From positions 1,178,001-1,242,000 of the forward strand of contig NZ_CP071589.1 in assembly GCF_017357005.1 (NCBI RefSeq): 64,000 nt of DNA, written 5' to 3'. Numbering within the stretch: position 1 is the stretch's first letter; the number at the start of each line of letters is the position of its first letter. A program made the position numbers and the translations under genes. Of the stretch, positions 20,198 to 33,930 are shown in pieces. The notes under the pieces are model-generated. The model saw only the letters and a program-made list of their open reading frames with translations. It had not been told where the DNA came from and ran no database searches. The stretch is from Staphylococcus simiae (GTDB taxonomy: Bacteria > Bacillota > Bacilli > Staphylococcales > Staphylococcaceae).

Positions 20198-20823
20198 TGA
20201 AATTAAAATTTTGTGGTTTTCAAACTTTGCAAGATGTTAAAAATGCCTCAGCACTACCTATTGATGCCATAGGTTTTATTCATTATGAAAAAAGTAAACG
20301 ACATCAAACGATTCAACAAATAGCCCGATTAACAACTTTAATACCCAAACAAATTGATAAAGTTGTAGTAGTAGTTAATCCAGATTTTTCAACTGTAAAG
20401 CAACTTGTCAGTGAAACTTGTATTAATGCTATACAATTCCATGGTTTAGAATCTTTAGATTTGATAACAACTGTTAAACATGACTTCCCAACTTTAAAAA
20501 TAATAAAAGCTCTACCTGCTGATAACAGTTTAAGTGACCGAATAAACAAATATAATGATATTGTTGATTTGTTTATTATAGACACACCTTCAAATAATTA
20601 TGGAGGTACTGGCAAAAGTTATGATTGGGCAATTTTAAATTCTATACCCACTGATATTTCTTACTTAATAGCTGGTGGCATTGACGCTCAAAGTATTGAT
20701 GAGATATCAAAATTAAACCTTACACACCAAGGTTATGATATTGCTTCAGGTATAGAAACTAATCATAAAAAAGACTTTATAAAAATGACAAATATCGTAA
20801 ATAAGGTAAAAGGAGATTTATAA
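20197..20823 (+). CDS. trpF: Phosphoribosylanthranilate isomerase
   Basis: TrpF performs the Amadori rearrangement between TrpD and TrpC. The N-terminal [11 protein letters not shown] contains the general-base cysteine, and [19 protein letters not shown] holds the general-acid aspartate (D of FIID). [10 protein letters not shown] and [11 protein letters not shown] bind phosphate. With 208 residues it is a single-domain enzyme, separate from TrpC. The one-base overlap with trpC suggests coupling. Confidence 0.94.
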   Translation: MKLKFCGFQTLQDVKNASALPIDAIGFIHYEKSKRHQTIQQIARLTTLIPKQIDKVVVVVNPDFSTVKQLVSETCINAIQFHGLESLDLITTVKHDFPTLKIIKALPADNSLSDRINKYNDIVDLFIIDTPSNNYGGTGKSYDWAILNSIPTDISYLIAGGIDAQSIDEISKLNLTHQGYDIASGIETNHKKDFIKMTNIVNKVKGDL

Positions 20824-22038
20824 ATGAAACAGAATATACAAACAGAAGCAGATGAACTAGGATTTTTCGGACAATATGGAGGACAATACGTACCAGAAAC
20901 ATTAATGCCTGCAATTATAGAATTAAAAAAGGCATATCAACTAGCTAAAAATGATGTAGCATTTCAACAAGAATTAGAGTATTATTTGAAAAATTATGTT
21001 GGAAGAGAAACACCTTTAACGTATGCAAAATCTTATAGTGAAAGTCTAGGCGGAGCAAAAATTTATTTAAAGAGAGAAGATTTGAACCATACTGGTGCAC
21101 ATAAAATTAATAATGCTTTAGGTCAAGCACTATTAGCAAAGCGTATGGGAAAAAATAAATTAGTTGCAGAAACAGGGGCTGGACAGCATGGTGTAGCAAG
21201 TGCAACTGTTGCAGCATTATTTGATATGGATTTGGTTGTTTTCATGGGTAGTGAAGATATTGCTAGACAACAATTAAATGTTTTCCGAATGGAGCTACTA
21301 GGTGCCAAAGTTATCTCAGTCGATGATGGTCAAGGTACATTATCAGATGCCGTAAATAAAGCATTACAATATTGGGTGAGTCATGTTGATGATACACATT
21401 ATTTACTGGGATCAGCATTAGGACCAGACCCATTCCCAACAATGGTAAGAGATTTTCAAAGTGTTATAGGAAATGAAATAAAAGATCAAATATTAGCTAT
21501 TGAAAATCGATTGCCAGATGCTGTGGTAGCCTGCATTGGCGGAGGATCAAATGCTATTGGTACATTTTATCCATTTATTAAAGACGATGTTGCATTGTTT
21601 GGGGTCGAAGCAGCTGGCCAAGGTGAAAATACTAATAAACATGCTTTAGCTATCGGTAAAGGCAAACCTGGCGTATTACATGGTTCAAAAATGTATCTTA
21701 TTCAGGACGACTATGGTCAAGTCCAATTAGCCCATTCTATTTCAGCTGGGTTAGATTATCCTGGTATAGGCCCAGAGCATTCATACTATCAAGATATAGG
21801 TCGTGTGAGTTATAAAAATGCAAGTGATCAACAAGCTATGGATGCTTTAATTAACTTTACTAAGCATGAAGGCATAATACCAGCAATCGAAAGCGCACAT
21901 GCTTTAAGTTATGTTGAAGAATTAGCACCCACATTGTCAAAAGATAAAATAATTGTTGTAACTATTTCTGGACGTGGTGACAAAGATATGGAAACTATTC
22001 GTAAATATACTGAACAAAGAGGTGTTCAACATGACTAA
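20824..22038 (+). CDS. trpB: Tryptophan synthase beta chain
   Basis: TrpB condenses indole with serine using PLP. Length is 404 residues. [15 protein letters not shown] opens the protein, [13 protein letters not shown] contains the PLP lysine, [10 protein letters not shown] is the substrate carboxylate loop, and [10 protein letters not shown] binds the cofactor phosphate. It follows the trpF stop directly and overlaps trpA by 8 nt. Confidence 0.97.
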   Translation: MKQNIQTEADELGFFGQYGGQYVPETLMPAIIELKKAYQLAKNDVAFQQELEYYLKNYVGRETPLTYAKSYSESLGGAKIYLKREDLNHTGAHKINNALGQALLAKRMGKNKLVAETGAGQHGVASATVAALFDMDLVVFMGSEDIARQQLNVFRMELLGAKVISVDDGQGTLSDAVNKALQYWVSHVDDTHYLLGSALGPDPFPTMVRDFQSVIGNEIKDQILAIENRLPDAVVACIGGGSNAIGTFYPFIKDDVALFGVEAAGQGENTNKHALAIGKGKPGVLHGSKMYLIQDDYGQVQLAHSISAGLDYPGIGPEHSYYQDIGRVSYKNASDQQAMDALINFTKHEGIIPAIESAHALSYVEELAPTLSKDKIIVVTISGRGDKDMETIRKYTEQRGVQHD

Positions 22039-22762
22039 ATTATTTATACCTTACATTATGGCAAATAAAAATTTCATTCAACATGCTAAATTGTTAAGTG
22101 ATAATGGTGCAGATATTATCGAGATAGGCGTTCCTTTTTCAGATCCAGTTGCAGATGGTCCAATTATTATGGAGGCTGGTCAACGAGCAATAAAAGAAGG
22201 TGTCACAATAAATTATATCTTTGAAGAATTAGAGCAACATAAAAAAGATATTTCAGCTAAATACGTTTTAATGACATATTATAATATTATTTGTAATTAT
22301 GGCGAAGCTGCATTTATGCAACAATGTCAACAAGCTGGTGTTTATGGACTTATCATTCCTGATCTACCATTTGAATTAACAGAACAATTACGACAACATT
22401 ATAGTGATTTAAATATCAAAATCATATCATTAGTCGCAATGACTACTGATAAAGAACGTATGACTAACATTATTAATAAAGCTGAAGGATTTATATACAC
22501 AGTGACAATGAATGCCACAACTGGTTCTGATGGTAAATTCCATCCAAAACTAAAACAAAAAATTAATAACATCAAAGAACAAGCTAAAGTTCCTGTAGTG
22601 GCCGGATTTGGAATCAAAACTGTGGAACATGTCCAAGATATTATAGATGTGGCAGACGGTGTAGTCATCGGTAGTGAGATTGTTAAAAGATTTGAGGAAC
22701 AATCACAGCAAGACATCATCAATTATTTAAACGATATTTCTAATGTATTAAATAATAATTAG
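22031..22762 (+). CDS. trpA: Tryptophan synthase alpha chain
   Basis: TrpA cleaves indole-3-glycerol phosphate and channels indole to Trp[18 protein letters not shown] contains the catalytic Glu and Asp, and VTGSDGK-like [14 protein letters not shown] is the phosphate loop. ATG 22031, inside the end of trpB and preceded by agaggtgtt, gives 243 residues. The frame is open further upstream, but that would run through trpB. It is the last gene of the operon. Confidence 0.94.
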   Translation: MTKLFIPYIMANKNFIQHAKLLSDNGADIIEIGVPFSDPVADGPIIMEAGQRAIKEGVTINYIFEELEQHKKDISAKYVLMTYYNIICNYGEAAFMQQCQQAGVYGLIIPDLPFELTEQLRQHYSDLNIKIISLVAMTTDKERMTNIINKAEGFIYTVTMNATTGSDGKFHPKLKQKINNIKEQAKVPVVAGFGIKTVEHVQDIIDVADGVVIGSEIVKRFEEQSQQDIINYLNDISNVLNNN

Positions 22763-22804
22763 TTTTAATACGTTTTAAAATGGTTAAATATAAATGTATT
22801 ATTC

Positions 22805-22842
22805 AAGTAATATGGGTGAATTAATTGCCTATATTACTTTTT
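22805..22842 (+). terminator. Terminator of the tryptophan operon
   Basis: The arms AAGTAATATGGG and CCTATATTACTT are followed by TTTTT about 45 nt after trpA. Confidence 0.82.
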
Positions 22843-23045
22843 GTCGTTAGCATTCAAAATGGTTTGATATAACTGATAAAATATATGTTCTTATGTGAGC
22901 AAATATTTTAGTTTTGACTATTTCTATTGTATAATAATTTAGATTAGATATATTATCATCTAAGTTATTTTTTAAATAAGAAATAGATATATTTTTGAGT
23001 GGAAATGAATATAAATTATGCGAGATAAATATAGGAGTAATGAAT

Positions 23046-25585
<2,540 letters not shown>

Positions 25586-25596
25586 TTTACGATTTT

Positions 25597-25632
25597 AAGC
25601 ACTTGTGGTTAATATGCCGTAAGTGCTTTTTG
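25597..25632 (+). terminator. Terminator of femAB
   Basis: The arms AAGCACTT and AAGTGCTT, followed by TTTTTG, lie 12 nt after the femB stop. Confidence 0.85.
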
Positions 25633-26160
<528 letters not shown>

Positions 26161-26169
26161 AGTGATTTG

Positions 26170-26937
26170 ATGAAATTTGTTTTTGATATCGATGGAACGT
26201 TATGTTTCAATGGTCAATGTATTGATGCACCAATTATTACCAGTTTAAAACAATTGCAACAACATGGTCATGAACTTATATTTGCATCTGCTAGACCCAT
26301 ACGTGATTTGTTACCAGTTTTACCAGCTGAATTTCATAATCATACATTGATTGGCGCTAATGGCGCTATGTATTCACAACAACAACACATTCAAGTTATC
26401 AGACCAATAAGCAATCAAATATATCAACATATTATAGATATCATTACTAAATATAACTTAGATTATATTATTGATGATGACTGGAATTATGCAGCACATA
26501 TAGACGCTGACAATGCGATTTATGAGCGTTTAGATCCACATAAGCTGGCTCATTGTATCTCAATGTCTCAAATATCAGCACCAATTAAAGTGATTTTATT
26601 AAATATAGAACCAACAGCAATCACCGCAATTCAAAAAGAATTAACTCCATATCAAAATCATCTAGAAATCATTAACCATAGTAATGAATTTAACATTGAT
26701 ATTACTGCTAAAGATATTAATAAATACACTGCTTTGCAATATATTTATGGTCGTGATGTTGAATATATTGCATTTGGTAATGACCACAATGATATAGTAA
26801 TGCTACAACATGCTAGCCAAGGTTTTATTGTAGACTCAACACCACACGAAACATCGATGATTATAGATATGTCAACAATTCAACATCTTAATAATAATAG
26901 TAAGGAACTTGCTAATAAAATACTTAGTTTTATATAA
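26170..26937 (+). CDS. HAD-superfamily hydrolase, Cof type (IIB)
   Basis: This is a cytosolic sugar-phosphate or cofactor phosphatase of unknown substrate. Motif I is FDIDGTLCF (nucleophile D6 and D8), motif II is FASARP, motif III is the Lys in AKDINKYTAL, and motif IV is AFGNDHNDIVML. The IIB cap lies between motifs II and III (about 80-180). ATG 26170 follows ttttggagtgatttg. Length is 255 residues. Confidence 0.87.
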   Translation: MKFVFDIDGTLCFNGQCIDAPIITSLKQLQQHGHELIFASARPIRDLLPVLPAEFHNHTLIGANGAMYSQQQHIQVIRPISNQIYQHIIDIITKYNLDYIIDDDWNYAAHIDADNAIYERLDPHKLAHCISMSQISAPIKVILLNIEPTAITAIQKELTPYQNHLEIINHSNEFNIDITAKDINKYTALQYIYGRDVEYIAFGNDHNDIVMLQHASQGFIVDSTPHETSMIIDMSTIQHLNNNSKELANKILSFI

Positions 26938-26998
26938 AATTTTAATCTCAAAGGCATATCATTCAGCGAATTTGATAATGCGCTATTAACCGAATTAG

Positions 26999-27051
26999 AC
27001 ATTTACCCTTGTTTAAATCGTTATTATTTCGATTTATAGAAGGGTAAATGT
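26999..27051. terminator. Bidirectional terminator between the HAD and SWIM genes
   Basis: The arms ACATTTACCCTT and AAGGGTAAATGT are perfectly complementary, and the inner pair AAATCG/CGATTT extends the hairpin. It lies between two convergent genes. Confidence 0.8.
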
Positions 27052-27058
27052 TCCTCTA

Positions 27059-27517
27059 CTAAAAATCATCAAATTCTTCCTCTAATCCATATAAATGTGC
27101 CATTTCTCGTTGTTCAATTAATGAAGTTAAATATGCTTGTCTAACTTCTTGTTCCGACATATTATTGACTTGTTCTTTCAAATCATTAATCCATAGATCT
27201 TCCCTTTCTTCGTAATCCTCAATTTCTGCATCTATTTTCTGCTGGTAAGCTTGAGCTTCACTTGGAAAGGAACTAAAAAATGTTGCGACAATATGTTTAC
27301 AAACAACGCGTCTACCATTAGCGTGCGGACAATTGCAATTTGATTTTCTGGGATGATCAGCATCTAAATGAATTCGATAAATTTTATTATGACTACCTTT
27401 GACATCAGCATCGAATTGATAATCAGCTAGTCTTTTGAGCGTAATAACACAGTCTTCGTTAAAATAATTAAAACCTCTTACCACTGAACGATAGCTTGCC
27501 ACATCTAAAATCCCCAT
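27059..27517 (-). CDS. SWIM zinc-finger domain protein
   Basis: The 152-residue protein carries a SWIM zinc finger, CNCPHANGRRVVCKH, following the CxC-Xn-CxH pattern at about residues 67-81. The C-terminal half is acidic and helical. SWIM domains bind DNA or protein, often in helicase- or recombination-linked factors, and this short form has no attached enzyme domain. A Shine-Dalgarno aaggtgaga precedes the ATG. Specific function is not known. Confidence 0.8.
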   Translation of the reverse strand: MGILDVASYRSVVRGFNYFNEDCVITLKRLADYQFDADVKGSHNKIYRIHLDADHPRKSNCNCPHANGRRVVCKHIVATFFSSFPSEAQAYQQKIDAEIEDYEEREDLWINDLKEQVNNMSEQEVRQAYLTSLIEQREMAHLYGLEEEFDDF

Positions 27518-27639
27518 ATATATCTCACCTTTGCTTTAATCAATTATAGTTTAATAGTTAGTTACTTTAGTGATATAAAAACTTGTCAAATATACATTAA
27601 CATACATACTTCGTTAAAATACACTAGTCAATAAAAATG

Positions 27640-27678
27640 TAGCACGAAAAGCATGCGACATGCATACCATTCGTGCTA
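27640..27678 (-). terminator. Terminator of the nik operon
   Basis: The arms TAGCACGAA and TTCGTGCTA enclose a short inner stem (ATGC/GCAT). On the minus strand the hairpin is followed by CATTTTTATTG, so it ends transcripts coming from nikE. Confidence 0.8.
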
Positions 27679-27743
27679 ATTTACCAGTGTATTAAATTCT
27701 ATCTAAATGGAGCAAATCATAGTTCTCTAATCTTTCGGTTATG

Positions 27744-28442
27744 TTAATTAAATGTAGCGATTAATTCTTTAGTGTATGGATGTCGATTGCTGTTAAATAA
27801 TTGAGCCGTTGTAAAATCATCAACAATAACGCCATCTTTCAATACTATGATACGTTCTACTGTGCGCTGTAATACAGATAAATCATGCGAAATAATAATG
27901 AGGTTAACTACATTCATTACATCTTGTTGTTTTAATATGTCAATAACATTTTGTTCTGCTATGACATCTAAATTAGATGTGATTTCATCACAAATTAAAA
28001 TGTCTGGCTGTGCTAATAAAGTTCTCATAACATTAAAACGTTGTAATTGCCCACCGCTCAACGTGAAAGGTAATTGCTGTAATAATTGAGCATCTAAGTT
28101 TAATTTTGAAATATAATGATTGATGCTTTGCTCTATATCATGGTCGTTCTTCATATTGTTATAGTATTTTAAAGCTTCCTGTAATGATTCATAAATAGTC
28201 CAATCTGGATTAAAACTATCATAAGCATGTTGAAATATTGGTAAAATATTAGAACTATTGCATGTTAGTTGACCTTGAACGGGTTGTAATAATCCCAAAA
28301 TTAGATTAGCTAAAGTACTTTTACCAGAACCACTTTCACCTAAAATACCTACTTTTTCAAAATCATGAATTGTTAAATTTATATCTTTTAAAATAGGTTG
28401 CTTTTTATTATAACTAAATGATAAGTGTTTAATGTCAATCAT
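27744..28442 (-). CDS. nikE: Nickel/peptide ABC transporter ATP-binding protein NikE (Opp2F)
   Basis: This is the second ATPase of a nickel/peptide-type ABC importer on the cytoplasmic face. Walker A is GESGSGKST, the signature is LSGGQLQRF, Walker B is ILICDEITSNLD, and the H-loop is IISHD. The 232-residue length and sequence resemble S. aureus NikE, the last gene of Opp2, shown there to serve nickel uptake. It overlaps nikD by 8 nt. Confidence 0.87.
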   Translation of the reverse strand: MIDIKHLSFSYNKKQPILKDINLTIHDFEKVGILGESGSGKSTLANLILGLLQPVQGQLTCNSSNILPIFQHAYDSFNPDWTIYESLQEALKYYNNMKNDHDIEQSINHYISKLNLDAQLLQQLPFTLSGGQLQRFNVMRTLLAQPDILICDEITSNLDVIAEQNVIDILKQQDVMNVVNLIIISHDLSVLQRTVERIIVLKDGVIVDDFTTAQLFNSNRHPYTKELIATFN

Positions 28443-29208
28443 ATGAATCCCTCTTTAATTTAGTTCGATAATTAATAAGTTGTTGAGTATATATGTTTAA
28501 GTGATTACTATTAAAGTGTTCTATAGAGCCTTGATCTATGATATGACCATCTTTTAACACATTGATATAATCACTATATCTCAATACGTGACTCATATTA
28601 TGTGTAATAATTAATAATGTATTATGATGATCACGAACGACATGTTCTAACAATTCCATCACTTTATAACCATTTAAAATATCTAACGATGCTACAGGTT
28701 CATCAGCAATGATTAATTGTGGGTCCAACATGAGTACACTAGCGATGTAGATTCGCTCTAATTGACCTCCTGAAAGCTGAAAACTATATCTATCTAATAA
28801 TGAAGTATCCTTTAAATTTACCCATGTTAATGCCTCAGTTACTTTAGCTAACGCAGCTTTCTTTGACACATTGAAATGCGTACGATAAATCGCTATTAAT
28901 TGCTTCCCTAATTTAGTATGATCATTAAAGCTTTGAGCATAATTTTGTGAAATATAGCCTATTTTACGACCGAAATAACTATGAATATCTTTTATTGGGT
29001 GACTTTCAAATAAATACTGATCATAATGACAGCTAATATTTGAAGGTAAAAAGTCTAATAATGCTTTAGCTGTTAAACTCTTACCTGCCCCACTTTCACC
29101 TATCAACGCGTTAATCTTATGTGGATAAATAGTCAAGTCGATACCATCAATAATATTTTGACCATCTTGGCTTGTAATGCGTAGATTTTGTATATCAATG
29201 AGACCCAT
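28435..29208 (-). CDS. nikD: Nickel/peptide ABC transporter ATP-binding protein NikD (Opp2D)
   Basis: This is the first ATPase of the importer. Walker A is GESGAGKSL, the Q-loop region is [11 protein letters not shown], the signature is LSGGQLERI, Walker B is [12 protein letters not shown], and the H-loop is IITHN. ATG 29208 (MGLIDIQNL) lies 6 nt after gaggtg. Two upstream in-frame ATG codons overlap that site. It starts inside the end of nikC, so translation is coupled. Confidence 0.87.
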   Translation of the reverse strand: MGLIDIQNLRITSQDGQNIIDGIDLTIYPHKINALIGESGAGKSLTAKALLDFLPSNISCHYDQYLFESHPIKDIHSYFGRKIGYISQNYAQSFNDHTKLGKQLIAIYRTHFNVSKKAALAKVTEALTWVNLKDTSLLDRYSFQLSGGQLERIYIASVLMLDPQLIIADEPVASLDILNGYKVMELLEHVVRDHHNTLLIITHNMSHVLRYSDYINVLKDGHIIDQGSIEHFNSNHLNIYTQQLINYRTKLKRDSYD

Positions 29209-30025
29209 GATCATCACCTCTTCTAGTTAATAAACTATCTCGTAGTGCATCTCCTGTTAAGTTAAACAATAAAATGGTTATAGCAATAACTGTAGCAGGT
29301 GCAATAATCATTACAGGATGAGATGCAATGAAATCTCGACCCAATTGTAGCATTGCCCCCCATTCTGGTGAAGGTGGTTGAGCACCTAACCCTAAAAATG
29401 ATAGTGAACTTATATATAATATAATTTTGCCAAAATCGACAATCATTAAGACAATAATTGAAGGTACGATTTTAGGGACTAAATGTTTTAGCAAAATAAC
29501 TATTGTTGGAACTTTAAATAGTTGAGCCATTTGGATATATGATTTACTAACTTCACTACTAACAATACTACGAGTAACGCGTGTATAATTCATCCATTTA
29601 ATTACTGTTATTGCTAATACTAAATTCCATATACTTGGTTGAAAGAAACTAGCTAACGCAATCATAATGACAAATTCTGGAATACTTAGCCCAATATCTA
29701 TTAATCTTAATATTATACTTTCAATCCATCCTTTTTTATAACCAGCAATTAAACCCAATGGTACTCCAATAATTACCGTAGCAATGAGTGTAAGAATAGT
29801 GACAAATAAAGTCGTTCTTGCTCCTACAACTACTCTGGTAAATAAATCGCGACCATAATCATCTGTACCAAGTAAATGATGCCAACTTATAGGTTCAAAA
29901 GTCTGAGCTAAATTAACTTTTACTGCATCATCACTATTAACAACAAATTGCAAAATGATGAAAAGTAATATATAGAAAGCAAATAAATAATATATGATAT
30001 GTTGTTTTTTTATATTAAAGTGCAC
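29195..30025 (-). CDS. nikC: Nickel/peptide ABC transporter permease NikC (Opp2C)
   Basis: This OppC/NikC-type inner-membrane permease has about six membrane segments. The N-terminal extracytoplasmic region contains [21 protein letters not shown], the family hallmark. The EAA-like loop is in the second half, and [16 protein letters not shown] is near the C-terminus. GTG 30025, with tggggat upstream, gives 276 residues. A further GTG at 30037 would add four. The gene starts inside the 3' end of nikB. Confidence 0.86.
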   Translation of the reverse strand: MHFNIKKQHIIYYLFAFYILLFIILQFVVNSDDAVKVNLAQTFEPISWHHLLGTDDYGRDLFTRVVVGARTTLFVTILTLIATVIIGVPLGLIAGYKKGWIESIILRLIDIGLSIPEFVIMIALASFFQPSIWNLVLAITVIKWMNYTRVTRSIVSSEVSKSYIQMAQLFKVPTIVILLKHLVPKIVPSIIVLMIVDFGKIILYISSLSFLGLGAQPPSPEWGAMLQLGRDFIASHPVMIIAPATVIAITILLFNLTGDALRDSLLTRRGDDHGSH

Positions 30026-30998
30026 TTTGATCCCCACTTTCCATTAAAGATGACTTTGTTTTAGATACTTGTCGTTGTAATAGTCGTTGTTTAGGGTCAA
30101 CAATAATCGTCACTATATCACCTAATGTATTAATGAGTACCACAAAAAATCCAATAAACAATACACATCCTTGAATAACTGGGTAATCTCTTGATTTAAT
30201 ACTATCCATTAATAAATAACCAAGACCAGGTATATCAAATAAATTTTCAATGACTACAGTACCACCAATTAAACTACCTAATGATATAGCTAATAATGGA
30301 ATAATTGGAAGTAATGTTGGTTTAAGTAAATCGTGCAATAATATGTAACGTTCAGTCATACCTCGTAATCTAGATGCTTCTACAACTGGACTTTGATACA
30401 AGTCTAATAAATTCGAACGTATAAGACGTATCATATAAGCGCACATACCGAGAGACAAGGTGAATATTGGTAAAATATATTGAGTAAATAAACCATTATC
30501 AATATGTAATAGACGGTTAAATATGTAAATTAACATAATACCAATAAAAAATGATGGCAAACTAACTGATAAAGATGTCAAAATACGAATGATTTTATCA
30601 ATTTTACCATGATATGTCTTCGCAGCAATGACCCCTAAAGGTATTGAAATGATTAATGACAATACCAATGTTAACAATGATATCAATAATGTTGGCGGTG
30701 CGTAATTAACGATTGCATCTGTAACAGGTTCATTTGTTTCATAACTTGTACCTAAATCCAAATGCAATATTTGATTAAACCAATGCCACCATTGAGAAAA
30801 TATTGAATCATTCAAACCGAGTTTATCTTCAGTAGCTTTAATTTGTTCTGAAGATACTTGAGCAACGTCTAAATGTAATATTTTATCAACAGGATTACCT
30901 GGTGATAATTTCATTAAGGTAAAGGTCAGCAATGAAATGATAAATAATACCACTATCATTTGAAGCAACCTTTTTATTAATGCTTTGATAAGTGTCAT
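30015..30998 (-). CDS. nikB: Nickel/peptide ABC transporter permease NikB (Opp2B)
   Basis: This OppB/NikB-type permease has 327 residues and about six membrane segments. The N-terminal segment [28 protein letters not shown] is the family pattern, followed by the EAA-like loop [15 protein letters not shown] and [15 protein letters not shown]. It starts at an ATG 8 nt after aggagg. It is first in a four-gene operon with no substrate-binding lipoprotein; S. aureus Opp2 works with NikA (Opp5A) encoded elsewhere. Confidence 0.87.
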   Translation of the reverse strand: MTLIKALIKRLLQMIVVLFIISLLTFTLMKLSPGNPVDKILHLDVAQVSSEQIKATEDKLGLNDSIFSQWWHWFNQILHLDLGTSYETNEPVTDAIVNYAPPTLLISLLTLVLSLIISIPLGVIAAKTYHGKIDKIIRILTSLSVSLPSFFIGIMLIYIFNRLLHIDNGLFTQYILPIFTLSLGMCAYMIRLIRSNLLDLYQSPVVEASRLRGMTERYILLHDLLKPTLLPIIPLLAISLGSLIGGTVVIENLFDIPGLGYLLMDSIKSRDYPVIQGCVLFIGFFVVLINTLGDIVTIIVDPKQRLLQRQVSKTKSSLMESGDQSAL

Positions 30999-31245
30999 GA
31001 AGTGACCTCCTCTTTTTATTAAATACTATTGTAATTTTAATTATATATTTAATTTTTATGAAAAAAGCACAGTACAAAATATTATAGTATTAATAACAAC
31101 AAAATAATAGCCGTTTGCTTTATATAGAAAATTGTCAGAAAGTTACCTAGAAAATTAGTAGATATATATAATGAAAAATGTTGTTAAATATTAAAATTGT
31201 TTCAATAAAGTATTTGCAAATAAAATTTTTTATACCCACATAAAA

Positions 31246-31284
31246 AAGCATCAATATCACATGATTGATGTGACATTAATGCTT
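31246..31284 (-). terminator. Terminator of the small membrane protein gene
   Basis: The arms AAGCATCAATATCACAT and ATGTGACATTAATGCTT pair with two wobbles. On the minus strand a TTTTTT run follows. Confidence 0.8.
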
Positions 31285-31293
31285 ACAATATCA

Positions 31294-31638
31294 TTACTTT
31301 CTGTCTTTACGACGTAATTCTACGCCATCAGCGCCATATTTTTCAATTTGCTTTTGTAATTTACGACTTTTACGTTCTTTACGCCAATTTCTAGTGAAAT
31401 ACCATATTAAAAAGCTTAATAATAAACTCATAATAGCTAGAAAAGCCGCATAACCTAATAACGGTTGATATTTGATTTGCTCAAAATTTGGGATGAAAAA
31501 AGCTAATACTCCTAAAATAACAAAAGTTATTACAGCAGAGACAAACCATTTATTTAACACTAAACAACAAAATACTGTTAATAATATCATTAATAATGTT
31601 GTTATCCATAAATAATTAGGCATATCAAATAATGTCAT
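31294..31638 (-). CDS. Small membrane protein of unknown function
   Basis: The 114-residue product has three predicted membrane segments (about 9-29, 32-50 and 60-82) and a strongly basic C-terminal tail (RNWRKERKSRKLQKQ... to RRKDRK) that should be cytoplasmic. I recognise no named domain. It has its own terminator and a Shine-Dalgarno aaggagaaa before the ATG, so it is probably expressed alone. Confidence 0.7.
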   Translation of the reverse strand: MTLFDMPNYLWITTLLMILLTVFCCLVLNKWFVSAVITFVILGVLAFFIPNFEQIKYQPLLGYAAFLAIMSLLLSFLIWYFTRNWRKERKSRKLQKQIEKYGADGVELRRKDRK

Positions 31639-31784
31639 AATTTTTCTCCTTAAATAAATTCTTGTTTCTATTTTATAACATAAAGAGTCAAATAGAAACT
31701 AAGTCAATCTACCAAATCAATAGTACGATTATGCTGAACAAATATCATAGCTTTTTTTAGAAGGTAAAGTGATTAAAATTTGTT

Positions 31785-31865
31785 TCTGTTCCACCCCTGA
31801 AAGACTGACTAGTTTTGTAAAACTTTGCTTTTGCAACATTTTACAAACCAGACAGTTACTACCAA
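31785..31865. repeat. Hairpin-type intergenic repeat
   Basis: The segment agactgactagttttgtaaaac...cattttacaaaccagacagttact forms a stem of about 14 bp with the same flanks as the elements at 13.5, 41.7 and 47.3 kb. It is preceded by a tgtttctgttccaccc module of the kind seen at 41.64 kb in reverse orientation. Confidence 0.65.
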
Positions 31866-31925
31866 ATACTTGAATTTAAGTGTGTAATGTTTTGTCCTAG
31901 TAGGCTCTCCAAATATAAAAATAGC

Positions 31926-31959
31926 TGTGAGAAAATCTATCGTCATAAAGTTTCTCACA
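31926..31959 (+). other. Stem-loop upstream of pepF
   Basis: TGTGAGAAA (31926-31934) pairs with TTTCTCACA (31951-31959) across a 16-nt loop, about 95 nt before pepF. No T-run follows. It may be the end of the preceding repeat region or part of the pepF leader. Confidence 0.4.
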
Positions 31960-32054
31960 ACTAATCTTAGTATCTTTACGTTATCTTATCATCATTTAAC
32001 TACAATTTCTGTTATCATGAATATAGAGTATATTCAAAAGAATGGAGCGATTAT

Positions 32055-33866
32055 ATGTCTCAAGGTTTACCATTAAGAAGTAATATTCCTACAACTGAAA
32101 AATGGGATATCACTGATTTATTTAATAACGATGAACAATATTATGAAACTATTAATCAATTACTTAAACAAGCTCAAGCTTTTAATCAACAATTTAAGGG
32201 ACAATTAACAAATCATAAGATAATTGAACAAGCTTTACATGACTATGAGAATATTTTGATTTCATTAGATAGCTTAGCAAATTATGCAGAACTGCGTTTA
32301 AGTGTTGATACGCAAGATGATTCAGCCCAAACGGTCAGTGCTAAACTATCAACGACTTATGGCAAAATTGTCAGTCAGTTATCATTTGTAGAATCAGAAA
32401 TATTAGCGTTGTCTCAAAATGAACTAACTACATTAGCAGAATATACAAAATTTACACATTATATTGAACAACTTATTCAGCAAAAGCCACATCAATTATC
32501 TTCAGATGTCGAACAGGTATTAGCAAGTCTATCACCAACATTGAATAGTCCATATGATTTATATGGCACTACTAAAATGTTAGATATCACTTTCGAATCT
32601 TTCGAACATCAAGGTACAATCTACCCAATGGACTATGCCACATTAGAAAATGAATATGAAGATAATGCAGATGCAGAATTTAGACATCAAGCATTTCAAA
32701 ACTTTAGTAATGCTCTTAAAAAATATCAACATACTACAGCAGCTACTTATAATATGCAAGTACAGCAAGAAAAAATTGAGGCAGATTTACGGGGCTATGA
32801 CTCTGTCATTGACTACTTATTACACGGCCAAGAAGTTACACGCGATATGTTTGATCGTCAAATTGACGTCATTATGAGTGACTTAGCACCCGTTATGCAA
32901 AAATATGTTAAATTATTACAACGTGTTCATGGATTAGAAAAAATGCGATTTGAAGATTTGAAAATCTCTATAGATCCTAATTATGAGCCTGATATTACAA
33001 TTGAATCATCTAAAGAGTATATATTTGGCGCGCTTAGTGTGCTTGGAGATGACTATGTCGACATGTTACATCAGGCGTATGATCAACGATGGATTGATTT
33101 TGCACAAAATAAAGGCAAAGAAACAGGTGCTTATTGTGCAAGTCCCTATGCTACACATTCCTTCGTCTTTATTTCATGGACGGGCAAAATGGCTGAAACA
33201 TTTGTCTTAGCACATGAGCTTGGACATGCAGGTCATTTTAACTTAGCGCAGCAACACCAACCATTTTTAGAATCAGAAGCATCTATGTACTTTGTTGAAG
33301 CACCATCAACGATGAATGAAATGTTAATGGCAAATTATTTGTTATCCAATAGTAAAGATTTACGATTTAAACGTTGGGTTGTCGCATCTATTTTATCTCG
33401 AACATATTATCATAATATGGTAACACATTTACTAGAAGCAGCTTATCAACGCGAAGTTTATAGACTTGTAGATAACGGCGAATCTTTAACTGCTAATAAA
33501 TTAAATCATATTATGTTAACTGTTTACCAACAGTTCTTTGGTAACACAGTTGAATTCACTGATGGAGCAGAATTAACTTGGATGAGACAATCACATTATT
33601 ATATGGGGTTATATTCTTATACCTATTCTGCCGGATTAACAATCGGTACAGTTGTCGCTAATAAGATAAACAATGAAGGTCAATCTGCAGTAGCAGCATG
33701 GTTAGAAACACTTAAAAAAGGTGGAAGTGCTAGTCCAATTGAATTGGCTAAAACTGCTGGTGTCGATATTACAACTGATGAACCGTTAAAAGCAACAATA
33801 CATCATATTTCAAATTTAGTGGATGAAGTTGAATCCTTAACAAATCAAATCGAGCAACAGTTATAA
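32055..33866 (+). CDS. pepF: Oligoendopeptidase F (M3B metallopeptidase)
   Basis: PepF is a cytosolic zinc endopeptidase that cuts short oligopeptides. The HELGHAGHF motif places the zinc ligands and catalytic Glu at H387, E388 and H391, and the third ligand lies in the downstream ESEASMYFVEAPSTMNEML stretch. The N-terminal M3B domain starts with LPLRSNIPTTEKWDITDLF. The 603-residue length is usual. ATG 32055 follows aatggagcgattat. It is not linked to a peptide transporter here. Confidence 0.94.
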   Translation: MSQGLPLRSNIPTTEKWDITDLFNNDEQYYETINQLLKQAQAFNQQFKGQLTNHKIIEQALHDYENILISLDSLANYAELRLSVDTQDDSAQTVSAKLSTTYGKIVSQLSFVESEILALSQNELTTLAEYTKFTHYIEQLIQQKPHQLSSDVEQVLASLSPTLNSPYDLYGTTKMLDITFESFEHQGTIYPMDYATLENEYEDNADAEFRHQAFQNFSNALKKYQHTTAATYNMQVQQEKIEADLRGYDSVIDYLLHGQEVTRDMFDRQIDVIMSDLAPVMQKYVKLLQRVHGLEKMRFEDLKISIDPNYEPDITIESSKEYIFGALSVLGDDYVDMLHQAYDQRWIDFAQNKGKETGAYCASPYATHSFVFISWTGKMAETFVLAHELGHAGHFNLAQQHQPFLESEASMYFVEAPSTMNEMLMANYLLSNSKDLRFKRWVVASILSRTYYHNMVTHLLEAAYQREVYRLVDNGESLTANKLNHIMLTVYQQFFGNTVEFTDGAELTWMRQSHYYMGLYSYTYSAGLTIGTVVANKINNEGQSAVAAWLETLKKGGSASPIELAKTAGVDITTDEPLKATIHHISNLVDEVESLTNQIEQQL

Positions 33867-33871
33867 AAAAT

Positions 33872-33930
33872 ACCAAGGTTATGAAGTTTTACCATTATTA
33901 TGATGATGGAACTCCATATCCTTGGTTTTG
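33872..33930. terminator. Bidirectional terminator between pepF and phoU
   Basis: ACCAAGGTTATGAAGTT pairs imperfectly with AACTCCATATCCTTGGT, with T-rich sequence after it on the plus strand and an A-run before it that gives U's on the minus strand. The two genes converge. Confidence 0.8.

Noticed and set aside
22900..22950. femA promoter with TTGACT and TATAAT
   Set aside because: The spacing between the two hexamers is only about 10 bp, too short for sigma-A, so I cannot place the femA promoter.
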